From positions 1 to 46,507 of the IMG/VR virus record IMGVR_UViG_3300021960_000134: 46,507 nt of DNA; one strand, given 5' to 3'. Source of the stretch: a virus. Position 1 is the first letter of the stretch, and every line of letters starts with the position of its first letter. A program made the translations under genes and the position numbers. Of the stretch, positions 8,251-16,950 are shown one piece after another. A model generated the notes under the pieces. The model ran no database searches. It worked only from the letters and a program-made list of their open reading frames with translations, and was not told the DNA's origin.

Positions 8251-9009
8251 ATGGAAGAAACAGTAGACGCCGCTAAGGATAAAATCGCCAAAGAAGGCGA
8301 GGAAGAGCAAGCGCGAATGAATCAGCGCCTCGCTGACTGGTACACGATTGATGAGGTCACTTGGAGCACGGCGGAGGAAGTTAAGCCGGGCAGTGGCATA
8401 TGGGTCTATCACGACGTATTGCCAAAAGAGATGGACATCATTAACAGGCTAGAGGAAGTTCTTGACAGCCCAGACAATGATTACCAATACCAAGAAGCAA
8501 TGGTCGGTTACTCAATGAAGATTCCAGAGTATAGAGATTGCGTAGATTTTAAATACAAAATTGATGACTTTGATGACGACACTTCAGAGTGGGGCGACAA
8601 GCTTAGGAAGCTTGCTGAAGAAACTATTTACAGGCAAAAGCAGATAGTTAAAGACTACACACGTAGATATAACATCGGAGAGCTCCGTTATTGGGAAGCA
8701 AGTAATTATGTTAGATATGGCCCCGGACAACACTTTCAAGAACACCACGACCATGGATACTCGTACAACTGTGTAGTGTCTCTAGTTGCTTACCCTAACG
8801 ATGACTATGAAGGTGGAGAACTAAATTTCCGACTACAAAACGTGACAGCTAAAGCTAGAGCAGGAGACGTTTTCATCTTCCCGTCGAACTTTATGTATCC
8901 GCACCGAGCTATGCCAGTTAAGTCTGGTACTAAATACTCAATCGTTACTATGTTGGACTATTCGGATAAGTTCCACGGCGGCGTTTTCTTGGAAGAGACT
9001 GACAGCTAG
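8251..9009 (+). CDS. 2OG-Fe(II) oxygenase, prolyl-4-hydroxylase type
   Basis: 252 residues. The N-terminal 30 residues are charged (AKDKIAKEGEEEQARMNQRL), probably helical. The oxygenase core has H165-H-D167 (QEHHDHG), NDDYEGGELNF (183-193), IFPSNF, H218 (MYPHRAM) and K228 in KSGTKYSIV. Residue spacing is the same as in the gene before it, from which it is separated by seven bases. Ribosome binding is probably through TAAGG just upstream. It belongs to the lysine subgroup of the array. Target protein unknown. Confidence 0.88.
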   Translation: MEETVDAAKDKIAKEGEEEQARMNQRLADWYTIDEVTWSTAEEVKPGSGIWVYHDVLPKEMDIINRLEEVLDSPDNDYQYQEAMVGYSMKIPEYRDCVDFKYKIDDFDDDTSEWGDKLRKLAEETIYRQKQIVKDYTRRYNIGELRYWEASNYVRYGPGQHFQEHHDHGYSYNCVVSLVAYPNDDYEGGELNFRLQNVTAKARAGDVFIFPSNFMYPHRAMPVKSGTKYSIVTMLDYSDKFHGGVFLEETDS

Positions 9010-9779
9010 TGGGTCTATTTCAAGCACAAAAAGCTAGGCCAGATGCGGCAACAATCAAGCCGCTTCAGGCTACTCGCCAGTGGATGGATGAAACTAACGC
9101 TAAGCACGCATACATGTGTTTTCCGCTAAACCTGACAAATCGTCTAGGCTGGGCCGTCTCTTTTCCTGATGACATTAGCTTTATCTGGGATGGAATTACT
9201 GACACAACTCCCGACCACATAAAAATTCTTAAGGGAGAAAAATGGGTATCAACTAATAGAGGAAACGCCACTGTAAGTTTTTACGCGGGATTGATATTTA
9301 AAACTGACGAGCTGACTAGCACTCTAGCAATGCCAGTCCCGAATCTTTTCGTCAGGGGAGCACATGCATACACAACACTAATTAGTACGTCTTTCTACAT
9401 GCCAGAACTACCCCTAGCTTGGAGAGTGACCGAGCCAAATATAGAAATTACCATCCCAGCGGGACAGCCTGTGTTTTCCATTCTTCCAATATCCCTCACT
9501 GGGCTAGAAGAAAATTACACGCTAGAAATTATTGAAGAGCAGCCATCTCAGGAGTACTGGCAAGAAGTAACTAAGTATGGGGACGAAGCTCAAATTAAAA
9601 ACGGAGTAGGAGATTTTTCAAAGATGTATAGAGAAGCAGTTGACTACACAGGAGCTACCGTGGGAAGACATGAGACCAAGTCACTAAGGCTAAAAACTGT
9701 AACATGCCCCTTTACAGGACAGACTTACGAAGTAGAAGATACGGACACTGAAGGCGAGGAGCCTATTGGACACTCGTAA
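9009..9779 (+). CDS. DUF6065-like protein
   Basis: 256 residues from a GTG that overlaps the TAG stop of the gene before it. The N-terminal motif ATRQWMDETNAKHAYMCFPL followed by NLTNRLGWAVSFP matches the remembered DUF6065 signature RDWMD..R.AYRCLPLNIANAHGW. The middle (FYAGLIFKTD, VRGAHAYTTLI, ITIPAGQPVFSILPI) is beta-rich and cupin-like in appearance. The C-terminus has CPFTG near 233. The function of the family is unknown. Its place inside the oxygenase array, followed by a second protein of similar architecture, suggests a shared pathway, perhaps substrate presentation. That is inference. Confidence 0.6.
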   Translation: MGLFQAQKARPDAATIKPLQATRQWMDETNAKHAYMCFPLNLTNRLGWAVSFPDDISFIWDGITDTTPDHIKILKGEKWVSTNRGNATVSFYAGLIFKTDELTSTLAMPVPNLFVRGAHAYTTLISTSFYMPELPLAWRVTEPNIEITIPAGQPVFSILPISLTGLEENYTLEIIEEQPSQEYWQEVTKYGDEAQIKNGVGDFSKMYREAVDYTGATVGRHETKSLRLKTVTCPFTGQTYEVEDTDTEGEEPIGHS

Positions 9780-10515
9780 GATTAAGTTTTCAATAAATCG
9801 TCCTTGGCTTACTAGACAGAGCGACTCTCTGCCAAAGCCAACCCTCAAAACAATTCCAGACTGGTATAAAAACGCAGACAGATTTGCAATTAATCCTGTA
9901 ACAGGGAAGCCATGGGAGATGCCAGATGAAAGCGGCAAGATTGGCAAGATTCCAACTTGGAAGGCTTGCCCTGCTGTATATGACATTATGGGGACAGGGT
10001 ACGTATATAGAACCCCCTGCGACATCGAGTTCTATGAGGACAGCTCTGGAAACATCCACGCCAAAGTTTTAGATGACAAGAACAAAGACTTTCTGCAGGA
10101 CAGACCTCCGATGCCTCAATTCCAAGCACCCATGGGATTCCACGAAAAGCATTTTGCATGGTGGGCCGATTGGGCTGTAGAAGTGCCAGAAGGGTACAGC
10201 GTTTTATACACTCAGCCATTTAATAGGTTTGAATTGCCTTTCGTTACAACTAGCGGAATCATTGACAATGACAAAGTAACTCTTCCGGGCACCATGCCAT
10301 TTTACGTTGTTAAAGGGTTTACAGGGATTTTGCCTGCAGGAACCCCGTATGCTCAAATGCTCCCATTTAAGAGGGAGAACTGGGAGTCAGAGATTGACGA
10401 TGCCATAGAGTACGAAACCATGAGCAAAATCAATCAAGAGAACAGCGACAAATATAGAGTGCCAGACGGTGGCGTTTATCAACGCGAAGTCTGGGAGAGA
10501 CGAAAGTACGAGTAG
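9766..10515 (+). CDS. Second DUF6065-related, beta-rich protein
   Basis: 249 residues from a TTG at 9766 that overlaps the preceding gene by 14 bases. The landmarks TIPDWYKNADRF, TWKACPAVYDIMGTGYVYRT, HFAWWADW and ILPAGTPYAQMLPFKRENW are of a type seen in phage conserved proteins of unknown function. The PAGTPYAQMLPFK segment lines up with PAGQPVFSILPI of the preceding gene, so the two may be diverged paralogs with a common beta-barrel. The tail is charged. It has no iron-ligand triad of the oxygenase type. Role unknown; linkage to the array is conserved only within this window as far as can be seen. Confidence 0.5.
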   Translation: MDTRKIKFSINRPWLTRQSDSLPKPTLKTIPDWYKNADRFAINPVTGKPWEMPDESGKIGKIPTWKACPAVYDIMGTGYVYRTPCDIEFYEDSSGNIHAKVLDDKNKDFLQDRPPMPQFQAPMGFHEKHFAWWADWAVEVPEGYSVLYTQPFNRFELPFVTTSGIIDNDKVTLPGTMPFYVVKGFTGILPAGTPYAQMLPFKRENWESEIDDAIEYETMSKINQENSDKYRVPDGGVYQREVWERRKYE

Positions 10516-10517
10516 GG

Positions 10518-10530
10518 TAAAATAGATATC
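10518..10530 (+). promoter_or_regulatory. Possible -10 element for a leaderless transcript
   Basis: TAAAAT (10518-10523) is followed by AGATATC and the ATG at 10531. No Shine-Dalgarno sequence lies between. It could start a second transcript that covers the main block of eight oxygenases. Confidence 0.4.
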
Positions 10531-11220
10531 ATGCTAGAAACAGACCAGACTGACTACACCAATAATCACAACGACGAGCGAGTTTCTTTTACGCCTTCAG
10601 GCTTTTTCGGAACATCTGCTGACAACATTGTAGAGATTGAAAACTTTATGACTCCCGAAGAATTGGAGCTTCTAAATTCTTTTGCAAGACAGAACACACT
10701 TTGGGACAAAACAGAGACTCACTATAACGAAGAAGGCACCGTAATTTACGATTCCTCTTACTGGGAAGATAGAGTAGCTACAGCCACAACTTTAGATAAG
10801 GCTGACCCAAGAATTACACCGACAATAATCAATATGCAGCAAAGACTAAAAGAAAAGGTTGACAAATTTTTTGATGTTGACGCTAAAGCAACTAGTCCTG
10901 CAATTGTTAGGTGGCTTCCCGGTCAGCTACAGATGCCGCACGCAGACAAAGAACTGCACGAAGGCGAGCACAAGGGGAAGCCAAACGATTTTCCCTACTA
11001 CGACATCGCTGGTTTGTTTTACATCAATGATGACTACGAGGGCGGTGAACTGTACTTTCCACATCAAGGCATTCAATTTAAGCCTAAGGCAGGGGCAGCA
11101 TACTTCTTTCCCGGAGACATGGGATATATCCATGGAATTACTCCAGTAGAATCTGGCATCAGATACACGGTACCTTTTTTCTGGACTATTTTGGCTCACA
11201 CGGGTGACAGGCAGCCCTAA
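10531..11220 (+). CDS. 2OG-Fe(II) oxygenase, prolyl-4-hydroxylase type
   Basis: 229 residues. Core: H137-A-D139 (MPHADKE), INDDYEGGELYFP (165-177), YFFPGD, H201 (YIHGI) and R211 in ESGIRYTV. The 2OG salt bridge is an arginine here, unlike the two lysine-type genes upstream. The N-terminal part (VEIENFMTPEELELLNSF) is the typical entry helix of the P4H family. The next gene starts at the last base of its stop codon (TAATG), so translation is coupled. Confidence 0.88.
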   Translation: MLETDQTDYTNNHNDERVSFTPSGFFGTSADNIVEIENFMTPEELELLNSFARQNTLWDKTETHYNEEGTVIYDSSYWEDRVATATTLDKADPRITPTIINMQQRLKEKVDKFFDVDAKATSPAIVRWLPGQLQMPHADKELHEGEHKGKPNDFPYYDIAGLFYINDDYEGGELYFPHQGIQFKPKAGAAYFFPGDMGYIHGITPVESGIRYTVPFFWTILAHTGDRQP

Positions 11221-11915
11221 TGGAAAAAATTATTCATAAAGATGACGTAGTAGAGGTACGTGGATTTCTAACAAAAGAAGAATGCCAAGCCCTAATTGAA
11301 TATTACGAGAGCGATGCAGATTCTTGGCAGCTAACATGCTTTTTTAATGCAAGAGTTATGGACCCTCTAGCTCCTTGGAGGTCGTCTAATGACGAGACTG
11401 AGATTGACGAGCCATACATGAGAGCTCTCAGACAGAAATTTCAGGAACTAGCTGAAGACACTTTTAACAGAGAGCTAAAAAATCTAACACTAAGCTCTCA
11501 CAAATGGCTTCCCGGTGCATTCGCTGGGTTCCACTCAGACAACACGGAACTAGACGGCACACCTAATGCGTGGCAAGAAAACAAACTAGTCACTATCTTG
11601 TACCTCAATGATGATTACGACGGGGGTCACTTAATTTTTAGAGACCACCCTATCGACATCGCACCAGAGCAAGGAACCGTGGTTGTTTTTGATGTGGGAA
11701 TTGACAATGTCCACGGGGTTACCGAAGTCGAGTCTGGCAGCAGATGGACAATGCTCGCCTCTTTTGACTATGCAGACTCTACATATCCTCCCGAATACTG
11801 GGAACTAAAACAAAAAGAACTTGAAGAAACTGCAAAAGTGCATGAAGAGCAGCACTCTCAGTGGGAGACAGACGGTATTCCCGAAGACGGAGTCCTAAAA
11901 CTGAAAGATAAGTAG
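11220..11915 (+). CDS. 2OG-Fe(II) oxygenase, prolyl-4-hydroxylase type
   Basis: 231 residues, TAATG overlap with the preceding gene. N-terminal VVEVRGFLTKEECQALIEYY, then core ligands H105-S-D107 (AGFHSDNTELDG), LNDDYDGGHLIF, VVFDVG, H165 (NVHGVTE) and R175 in ESGSRWTM. The HSDN signature is shared with the genes at 11924, 12658 and 14999, which form one subgroup. A charged helical tail of about 40 residues follows the core. Confidence 0.88.
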   Translation: MEKIIHKDDVVEVRGFLTKEECQALIEYYESDADSWQLTCFFNARVMDPLAPWRSSNDETEIDEPYMRALRQKFQELAEDTFNRELKNLTLSSHKWLPGAFAGFHSDNTELDGTPNAWQENKLVTILYLNDDYDGGHLIFRDHPIDIAPEQGTVVVFDVGIDNVHGVTEVESGSRWTMLASFDYADSTYPPEYWELKQKELEETAKVHEEQHSQWETDGIPEDGVLKLKDK

Positions 11916-11923
11916 GTAAAAAG

Positions 11924-12658
11924 TTGCTTGACAAATCTTCTTTCATAATCTATAAAGACGAACCTACAACACTGAGTCAGATTGGTGTTACACAAAATAA
12001 AATTGTAGAAATTCCTAATTTTCTAGACGCCGATACTTGCGAAAAAGTAATTTCATTTTTTGAAGCAAAAGACGAAATGTGGGGGGATATTGCCTTCTAC
12101 GGGTCAAGCGGAATGGGCATCTCTTCCGAGGACCCGAAGATTGTCGAATTAGGGCTACCAGCTAATTTTTTTGATGCTCTGCGAGAAAGATTTGCAGAAG
12201 CAGTAGAAGCTGTTTTTGACACTCCCGTTAGGCCTAACACATCTCATGCTCAAAAATGGGATGTAGGAGGTTTTGCGTCACCGCACTCGGACAATTCTGA
12301 TTTCGATGGAAATCCGACTTCATTTGAAATTAATAAGTATGTAGGAATTCTTTACTTAAATGACAACTATGGTGGCGGAGATTTGTACTTTAGTGACCGC
12401 GAAGACATAAATACCCCAAAGCTATCTATATCCCCTAAAGCAGGCTCTTACATTGTGTTCCCTGGGGGAGTAGAAAACATTCACGGTGTAACTGAAATAA
12501 CTTCTGGAACTAGATATACAATGGTATCATTCTGGGATTTTGCGGACGCAGAGTATTCCGAAGAGCGTAAAGCTCAGTGGGAAGCAGAAAAAGAGATAGT
12601 CGAACGAGAAAAAGAAATAGCTCGCGAAGAGTGGGCCAAAGGAAATAAGTGGGCATAA
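11924..12658 (+). CDS. 2OG-Fe(II) oxygenase, prolyl-4-hydroxylase type
   Basis: 244 residues from a TTG with AGGT five bases upstream. Core: H121-S-D123 (SPHSDNSDFDGNPT), GILYLNDNYGGGDLYF, FPGGVENIHG with H187, and R197 in TSGTRYTM. It is the close paralog of the next gene: both have RPNTSHAQKW, HSDNSDFDGNPT and EINKYVGILYLND. The last 35 residues are a charged helix (KAQWEAEKEIVEREKEIARE). The pair is a clear recent tandem duplication. Confidence 0.88.
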   Translation: MLDKSSFIIYKDEPTTLSQIGVTQNKIVEIPNFLDADTCEKVISFFEAKDEMWGDIAFYGSSGMGISSEDPKIVELGLPANFFDALRERFAEAVEAVFDTPVRPNTSHAQKWDVGGFASPHSDNSDFDGNPTSFEINKYVGILYLNDNYGGGDLYFSDREDINTPKLSISPKAGSYIVFPGGVENIHGVTEITSGTRYTMVSFWDFADAEYSEERKAQWEAEKEIVEREKEIAREEWAKGNKWA

Positions 12659-13386
12659 TGCTTGGAAATCTAGATAAGTCAACCTACGTCTACTTTAAAG
12701 ACGAGCCTGTAGAAAACAGCAGACTGGGCATAACAGACAATCGTATTGTTGAAGTGCCCAACTTCGTGACACCTGAAGTTGCAGAAGGCATGATTAAGTA
12801 TTTTGACATGGTCGGCGAAGAGATGTGGGGAGACATTGCTTTCTACAACTCTAAAGGCATGGGACTTCCACCAGACGACCCTAAGTTTAAGGAGTGCGGC
12901 CTTGAAGACAAGTTTTTTGAAAAGCTTAGGGAAAAGTATCAGGAGTGCGTCTCCCTAATTTTTGAACGACCCGTCCGACCAAACACATCCCATGCTCAGA
13001 AGTGGTATGAAGGTGGATTCGCAGCTCCTCATTCTGACAACTCGGACTTCGATGGAAACCCTACGGCTTTCGAAATTAATAAGTACGTCGGGATTCTCTA
13101 CCTAAACGATGATTACGAGGGTGGAGAACTCTACTTTCCTGACCACGAGCTAGACATTAAGCCAAAAAAGTACGCATACTACGTCTTTCCTGGAGGGGTA
13201 GAGAACGTCCATGGAGTCAGGGCTGTCCAAAAAGGTGAAAGATACACGATGGTTTCCTTCTGGGACTTTAAAGAGGCAGAGTACTCTGAAGAACGTCAAA
13301 ATGAGTGGGAAGAAGAGTTTGCTAGAGTTAGAGAAGAGCAAGCTCACCAGAGAGAGGAATGGGAGAAGGGTAACACCACAGCATAA
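12658..13386 (+). CDS. 2OG-Fe(II) oxygenase, prolyl-4-hydroxylase type
   Basis: 242 residues from the ATG at 12658, which overlaps the preceding TAA as at most junctions here; an in-frame GTG three codons upstream is less likely. Core: H125-S-D127, LYLNDDYEGGELYFP, FPGGVENVHG with H185, and R195 in QKGERYTM. Close paralog of the gene before it through the whole length, including the charged helical tail (EEEFARVREEQAHQREEWEK). Confidence 0.88.
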   Translation: MLGNLDKSTYVYFKDEPVENSRLGITDNRIVEVPNFVTPEVAEGMIKYFDMVGEEMWGDIAFYNSKGMGLPPDDPKFKECGLEDKFFEKLREKYQECVSLIFERPVRPNTSHAQKWYEGGFAAPHSDNSDFDGNPTAFEINKYVGILYLNDDYEGGELYFPDHELDIKPKKYAYYVFPGGVENVHGVRAVQKGERYTMVSFWDFKEAEYSEERQNEWEEEFARVREEQAHQREEWEKGNTTA

Positions 13387-14177
13387 TGATTGACTTCAGC
13401 AGACTAGAAAAACTTCACCCTATGGTTTGGGTATATCGCGGAGCTATAGAGAATAATGAAGAACTTCTAGAAAAAATTAAAGCCCTTCCCGAATGGAATT
13501 CTTGGTGGGTATTTGGGCACATCACTGATGCACTTGGCGGTGGCGACTACACTTGGGAAACCTTCCCCACTGAGGAAGAGTGGAATGCTCACCTAGAAAT
13601 GATAGAAAGTCAATCAGGAAAAGAAAGATTTCCAGAAATAACTAAAGAGATAGAGCAGTATTTTTATGCAGCTACTAAGCCGTACATAGAAGAGCACGGT
13701 ATAGAGTTGGATAACTGGATGCATCAAAATCCATCAGCTTGCGTTTACCGTGAAGAGGGCGGGGTTACTGATGACATGTCTATGCACTACCACACTGACT
13801 ATCAACAGGAAAAAGCAGACGCTCGGGGATATAAATTTAGGGTTACATGCACTATGTATCTAAATGATGATTATGACGGCGGTGAGCTAGCTTTTGCAAT
13901 TCTGGAGGATAGAGACAACCCAGAAAGTGCAATTAAATTTGATTACAAGCCAACAGCGGGAGATATTCTGGTCTTTCCCTCTATCAGTCCCTTCTACCAT
14001 GGAGTAAAGAGACTTAGGTCTGGTGATAGATATTTCATTAGAAATTTCTGGTTAGAGTATTTTCCCGGCACACCAGAATGGCTAGCTGGCGAAGCAGAGC
14101 ACGGGGAAGAGAAGTGGGCTGAAATGGAAAAGGCTCGGGAAGACGAGCAGCGTAAGAGTTGGAGGACTATTGAATAA
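13386..14177 (+). CDS. 2OG-Fe(II) oxygenase, prolyl-4-hydroxylase type
   Basis: 263 residues, TAATG overlap. N-terminal LHPMVWVYRGAIENNEEL; WNSWWVFG near 37. Core: H136-T-D138 (MHYHTDYQQEK), TCTMYLNDDYDGGELAF, ILVFPSISPFYHGV with H205, and R215 in RSGDRYFI. An insertion of about 15 residues between the EGGELAF strand and the next strand separates this gene and its neighbour at 14177 from the other members. The tail is charged (GEEKWAEMEKAREDEQRK). Confidence 0.88.
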   Translation: MIDFSRLEKLHPMVWVYRGAIENNEELLEKIKALPEWNSWWVFGHITDALGGGDYTWETFPTEEEWNAHLEMIESQSGKERFPEITKEIEQYFYAATKPYIEEHGIELDNWMHQNPSACVYREEGGVTDDMSMHYHTDYQQEKADARGYKFRVTCTMYLNDDYDGGELAFAILEDRDNPESAIKFDYKPTAGDILVFPSISPFYHGVKRLRSGDRYFIRNFWLEYFPGTPEWLAGEAEHGEEKWAEMEKAREDEQRKSWRTIE

Positions 14178-14971
14178 TGGAGATTCTAGAACTTCATCCT
14201 AAAGTTTTTGTATATAGGAACTACATAAAGAACGCCCGAGAACTTGTACAGAGGCTAGAAGACAAAGCAACTTGGGACACGTGGTGGGTCTTCGGGAAAA
14301 TTGCTCAAAACGTAGGTCCATCGTATTCATGGGATTCGTTTCCTTCCCAAGAAGAATGGGAAGCACATTTAGAGCAGATTAAAGAAGAGTTAAACAGCGA
14401 ACTACTAGATGAAATTGTTGAAGTAAAAAGAACTTTTTATGAAGTAACAAGCGACTATTTAAGTAAGCACAGTATTGATTTTGACACCTGGGTTATGCAT
14501 GCCCCCTCTTTTAATGTGTACATACCAAACGAAGAAGAGCAGCCCGGCGACACCACCATGGGATTCCACACTGATTATCAGTCAGAAAAAGAAGAAGCCA
14601 GAGGGGACAAGTTTAAGCTAACTTGTACCATGTACCTGAATGGGGACTACGAGGGAGGAGAGCTGGCTTTTGTTATTACAGACAGTCCCGCAGACCCATC
14701 TACCTACAACCTTATAAAATATAAGCCGCAAGAAGGTGACATAGTTGTTTTCCCATCTACCCCTCCCTTTTACCACGGAGTAACTAAGCTTTTATCTGGA
14801 AACAGGTACATGGTAAGGACTTTTTGGTTAGAGCACTTTCCGGGCACCCCCGAATGGCTCGCAGGGCAGGCTGCAAATGGGGAAGAAGCATGGTCAGAGA
14901 TGGAAAAGAGCAGGGAAAAAGAGTTTCTCCATTCCATGGACCGCATTAGGGATGAAGAACTTAATCTATAA
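14177..14971 (+). CDS. 2OG-Fe(II) oxygenase, prolyl-4-hydroxylase type
   Basis: 264 residues, TAATG overlap. It mirrors the gene at 13386: LELHPKVFVYRNYIKNA, TWWVFG, H131-T-D133 (GFHTDYQSEKEEARG), TCTMYLNGDYEGGELAF, VVFPSTPPFYHGV with H200, R210 in LSGNRYMV, and HFPGTPEWLAG. Conserved identity along the whole length marks a tandem duplication. Confidence 0.88.
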   Translation: MEILELHPKVFVYRNYIKNARELVQRLEDKATWDTWWVFGKIAQNVGPSYSWDSFPSQEEWEAHLEQIKEELNSELLDEIVEVKRTFYEVTSDYLSKHSIDFDTWVMHAPSFNVYIPNEEEQPGDTTMGFHTDYQSEKEEARGDKFKLTCTMYLNGDYEGGELAFVITDSPADPSTYNLIKYKPQEGDIVVFPSTPPFYHGVTKLLSGNRYMVRTFWLEHFPGTPEWLAGQAANGEEAWSEMEKSREKEFLHSMDRIRDEELNL

Positions 14972-14998
14972 TTGTATTAGGCTTATCTAGGAGAAACC

Positions 14999-15709
14999 TT
15001 GCAATTAACCCAAGAAATTACTACTAAAGAAATAGTATGGCTAAAAGATGACGTTGCTTCGTTCCCTAATTTTATGGACAAAGAGCAGTGCGAACAAGTT
15101 ATAGCTTTTTTTGAAGACCAAGGTACCGCCGAGGGTCACTGGATGCAGACCTGTTTCTATGACTCACTCGGGATGGCTCTAGTCTCCAGCGAAGACGCCC
15201 TTATGAGGTCTGGACTAGAAGATAGGCACCAAAACTATTTTGAATGGCTTCGCCTCGAGATTAAAGCTGCTATCGAACAAGCTTTTGGCCGAGAAGTAAT
15301 CACTAACTCTACTCACGCTCAGAAGTGGCCAGTGGGCGCGTTTGCTAGGTGGCACTCCGATAACTCGGACCTTGAAGGCAACCCTTCAGCTTGGAGTGAC
15401 AATAAATTTGCAAGCATTCTTTACTTGAACGATGACTATGAGGGCGGCGAACTTATTTTTAGGGATTTTGATTTGAAAGTAAAACTCCCTCAAGGTTCAT
15501 TAATAGTTTTCCCCGGCGGGATTGAAAACATTCACCGAGTAGAAGAAATCAGAGAGGGCAACAGAATTACTGTTGTTGGTTTCTGGGATTATGCAGATTC
15601 AGTCTATTCAGACGAAGAAATTGCAGCTCGAGAGGCAGAGATTGCATTCGAGCGAATCCTACAGACCGAGCAAAAAGCTCTTTGGTCCGTAGGAAACAGC
15701 AATGCCTAA
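14999..15709 (+). CDS. 2OG-Fe(II) oxygenase, prolyl-4-hydroxylase type
   Basis: 236 residues from a TTG with AGGAG seven bases upstream. Core: H119-S-D121 (RWHSDNSDLEGNPS), ILYLNDDYEGGELIF, VFPGGIENIHR with H179, and R189 in REGNRITV. STHAQKWPVGAF and FWDYADSVYS group it with the genes at 11220, 11924 and 12658. There is a TATAAT (14967-14972) overlapping the stop of the preceding gene, so it may have its own promoter. Confidence 0.88.
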   Translation: MQLTQEITTKEIVWLKDDVASFPNFMDKEQCEQVIAFFEDQGTAEGHWMQTCFYDSLGMALVSSEDALMRSGLEDRHQNYFEWLRLEIKAAIEQAFGREVITNSTHAQKWPVGAFARWHSDNSDLEGNPSAWSDNKFASILYLNDDYEGGELIFRDFDLKVKLPQGSLIVFPGGIENIHRVEEIREGNRITVVGFWDYADSVYSDEEIAAREAEIAFERILQTEQKALWSVGNSNA

Positions 15710-16373
15710 TCTAAATTTATCAAACTCTAAGTTTTACGCCGAAAAAATTATGGTGTTGGAAAATGCCATAAGTGAAGAAGACTGCAATTGGATTATTGAT
15801 TGCCACAAAAATTTTGACTCCGAGCTTACTGAAGCGGATGACCACGTAGTCAAAAAACTAGTTCCTTGGCAAACATCTTCTATAGACCACCCCCACGTCT
15901 ACGGGACAAAGAGGGAAGCCGTCAACTATGATGGCAGTTTCGAGCGTTCAACTGAAGCAGTAAAAAGTTTTTACAGCTATATAAAAGATACGTGGCATCA
16001 AGCAGGTAAGCATTACCATGACCAGCTAGGCCTAGAGTACGAGCCCACTAGTTGGACGGATTTTGCTACTTTTCACTACACAAACGGTCAAGAGATGGGA
16101 CCACACGTAGACTACGACGGAGAAATTGACCTAGCCCCGATAGCAACAGGTCTAATGTATCTGAACAATGACAAAGTAGGTGGCGACTTATATTTCAAGG
16201 ACCAAGATGTATTGGTAAAGTCTAACGCTGGAACATTAGTCATTTTCCCATGTATCAAACCTTTCTATCACCAGTCAACGTTAATCACTGAAGGTGAAAA
16301 ATATCACGTAGGCTCTGGCTGGAAAAAGTCGATAGAGCATATAAACTATATAGATGGAAAACCTGTCATATAA
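15702..16373 (+). CDS. 2OG-Fe(II) oxygenase, prolyl-4-hydroxylase type
   Basis: 223 residues, overlapping the gene before it by eight bases. Core: H135-V-D137 (MGPHVDYDGE), GLMYLNNDKVGGDLYF, VIFPCIKPFYHQS with H190, and K200 in TEGEKYHV. This lysine subgroup member pairs with the next gene (MGPHVD, PFYHQS, GEKY). The N-terminal segment EKIMVLENAISEEDCNWII is the usual family entry helix. Confidence 0.87.
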   Translation: MPNLNLSNSKFYAEKIMVLENAISEEDCNWIIDCHKNFDSELTEADDHVVKKLVPWQTSSIDHPHVYGTKREAVNYDGSFERSTEAVKSFYSYIKDTWHQAGKHYHDQLGLEYEPTSWTDFATFHYTNGQEMGPHVDYDGEIDLAPIATGLMYLNNDKVGGDLYFKDQDVLVKSNAGTLVIFPCIKPFYHQSTLITEGEKYHVGSGWKKSIEHINYIDGKPVI

Positions 16374-16950
16374 AGTTTTTGCAGACAAAATTTATTACTA
16401 CGAAAACATACTCCCTCACGCTGCTGCAACAGTAAGAGCAATCGAAGAAACTGACGGAGAGCTAACCGAGTCAGATGCAATCCTTAAGTGGAAAGAGTGG
16501 ACAGCATCAGATGATGACTCTTATCTGTTTGGGTATCAAAAGCAAACAGATGCTTCAAAACTAGGAACCAGCTCTGAGCGAGTTCAATACATCTACGCAA
16601 CTCTTAGGAAAGCCCTAGAACGAGCTGGACGCCACTATTGTCAGGAACAGGAACTGGAATACTTTCCCCCTTCGCCTCTTAGCATCTCAAAATATGTGGT
16701 TGGTGGAGCCATGGGACCGCACGTAGACGAGTACCCTGGTCAAACTAAAGAACCAGTAATGTCGGGAGTTATGTATCTAAATGATGATTGTGAGGGAGGA
16801 GAGTTAGACTTCCCCGTGCAAGGCATAACAATAAAACCAACCGCGGGCAGTATTGTTATTTTTCCTTCCGTTGAGCCGTTTTATCATCAGTCGTTAGAAA
16901 TTAAAAAAGGGGAGAAATACATGTCTCCTATTTTTTGGATAAAACACTAA
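16354..16950 (+). CDS. 2OG-Fe(II) oxygenase, prolyl-4-hydroxylase type (short)
   Basis: 198 residues, the second shortest array member, overlapping the preceding gene by 20 bases. Core: H123-V-D125 (MGPHVDEYPG), MYLNDDCEGGELDFP, VIFPSVEPFYHQS with H178, and K188 in KKGEKYMS. It ends eight residues after the 2OG-binding lysine motif, so it lacks the charged tail of other members. Its stop codon shares bases with the stop of the converging gene on the other strand. Confidence 0.87.
   Translation: MENLSYKVFADKIYYYENILPHAAATVRAIEETDGELTESDAILKWKEWTASDDDSYLFGYQKQTDASKLGTSSERVQYIYATLRKALERAGRHYCQEQELEYFPPSPLSISKYVVGGAMGPHVDEYPGQTKEPVMSGVMYLNDDCEGGELDFPVQGITIKPTAGSIVIFPSVEPFYHQSLEIKKGEKYMSPIFWIKH

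Noticed and set aside
12649-12658. GTG start for the oxygenase at 12658
   Set aside because: The ATG in the TAATG overlap fits the other junctions and the length of its paralog.
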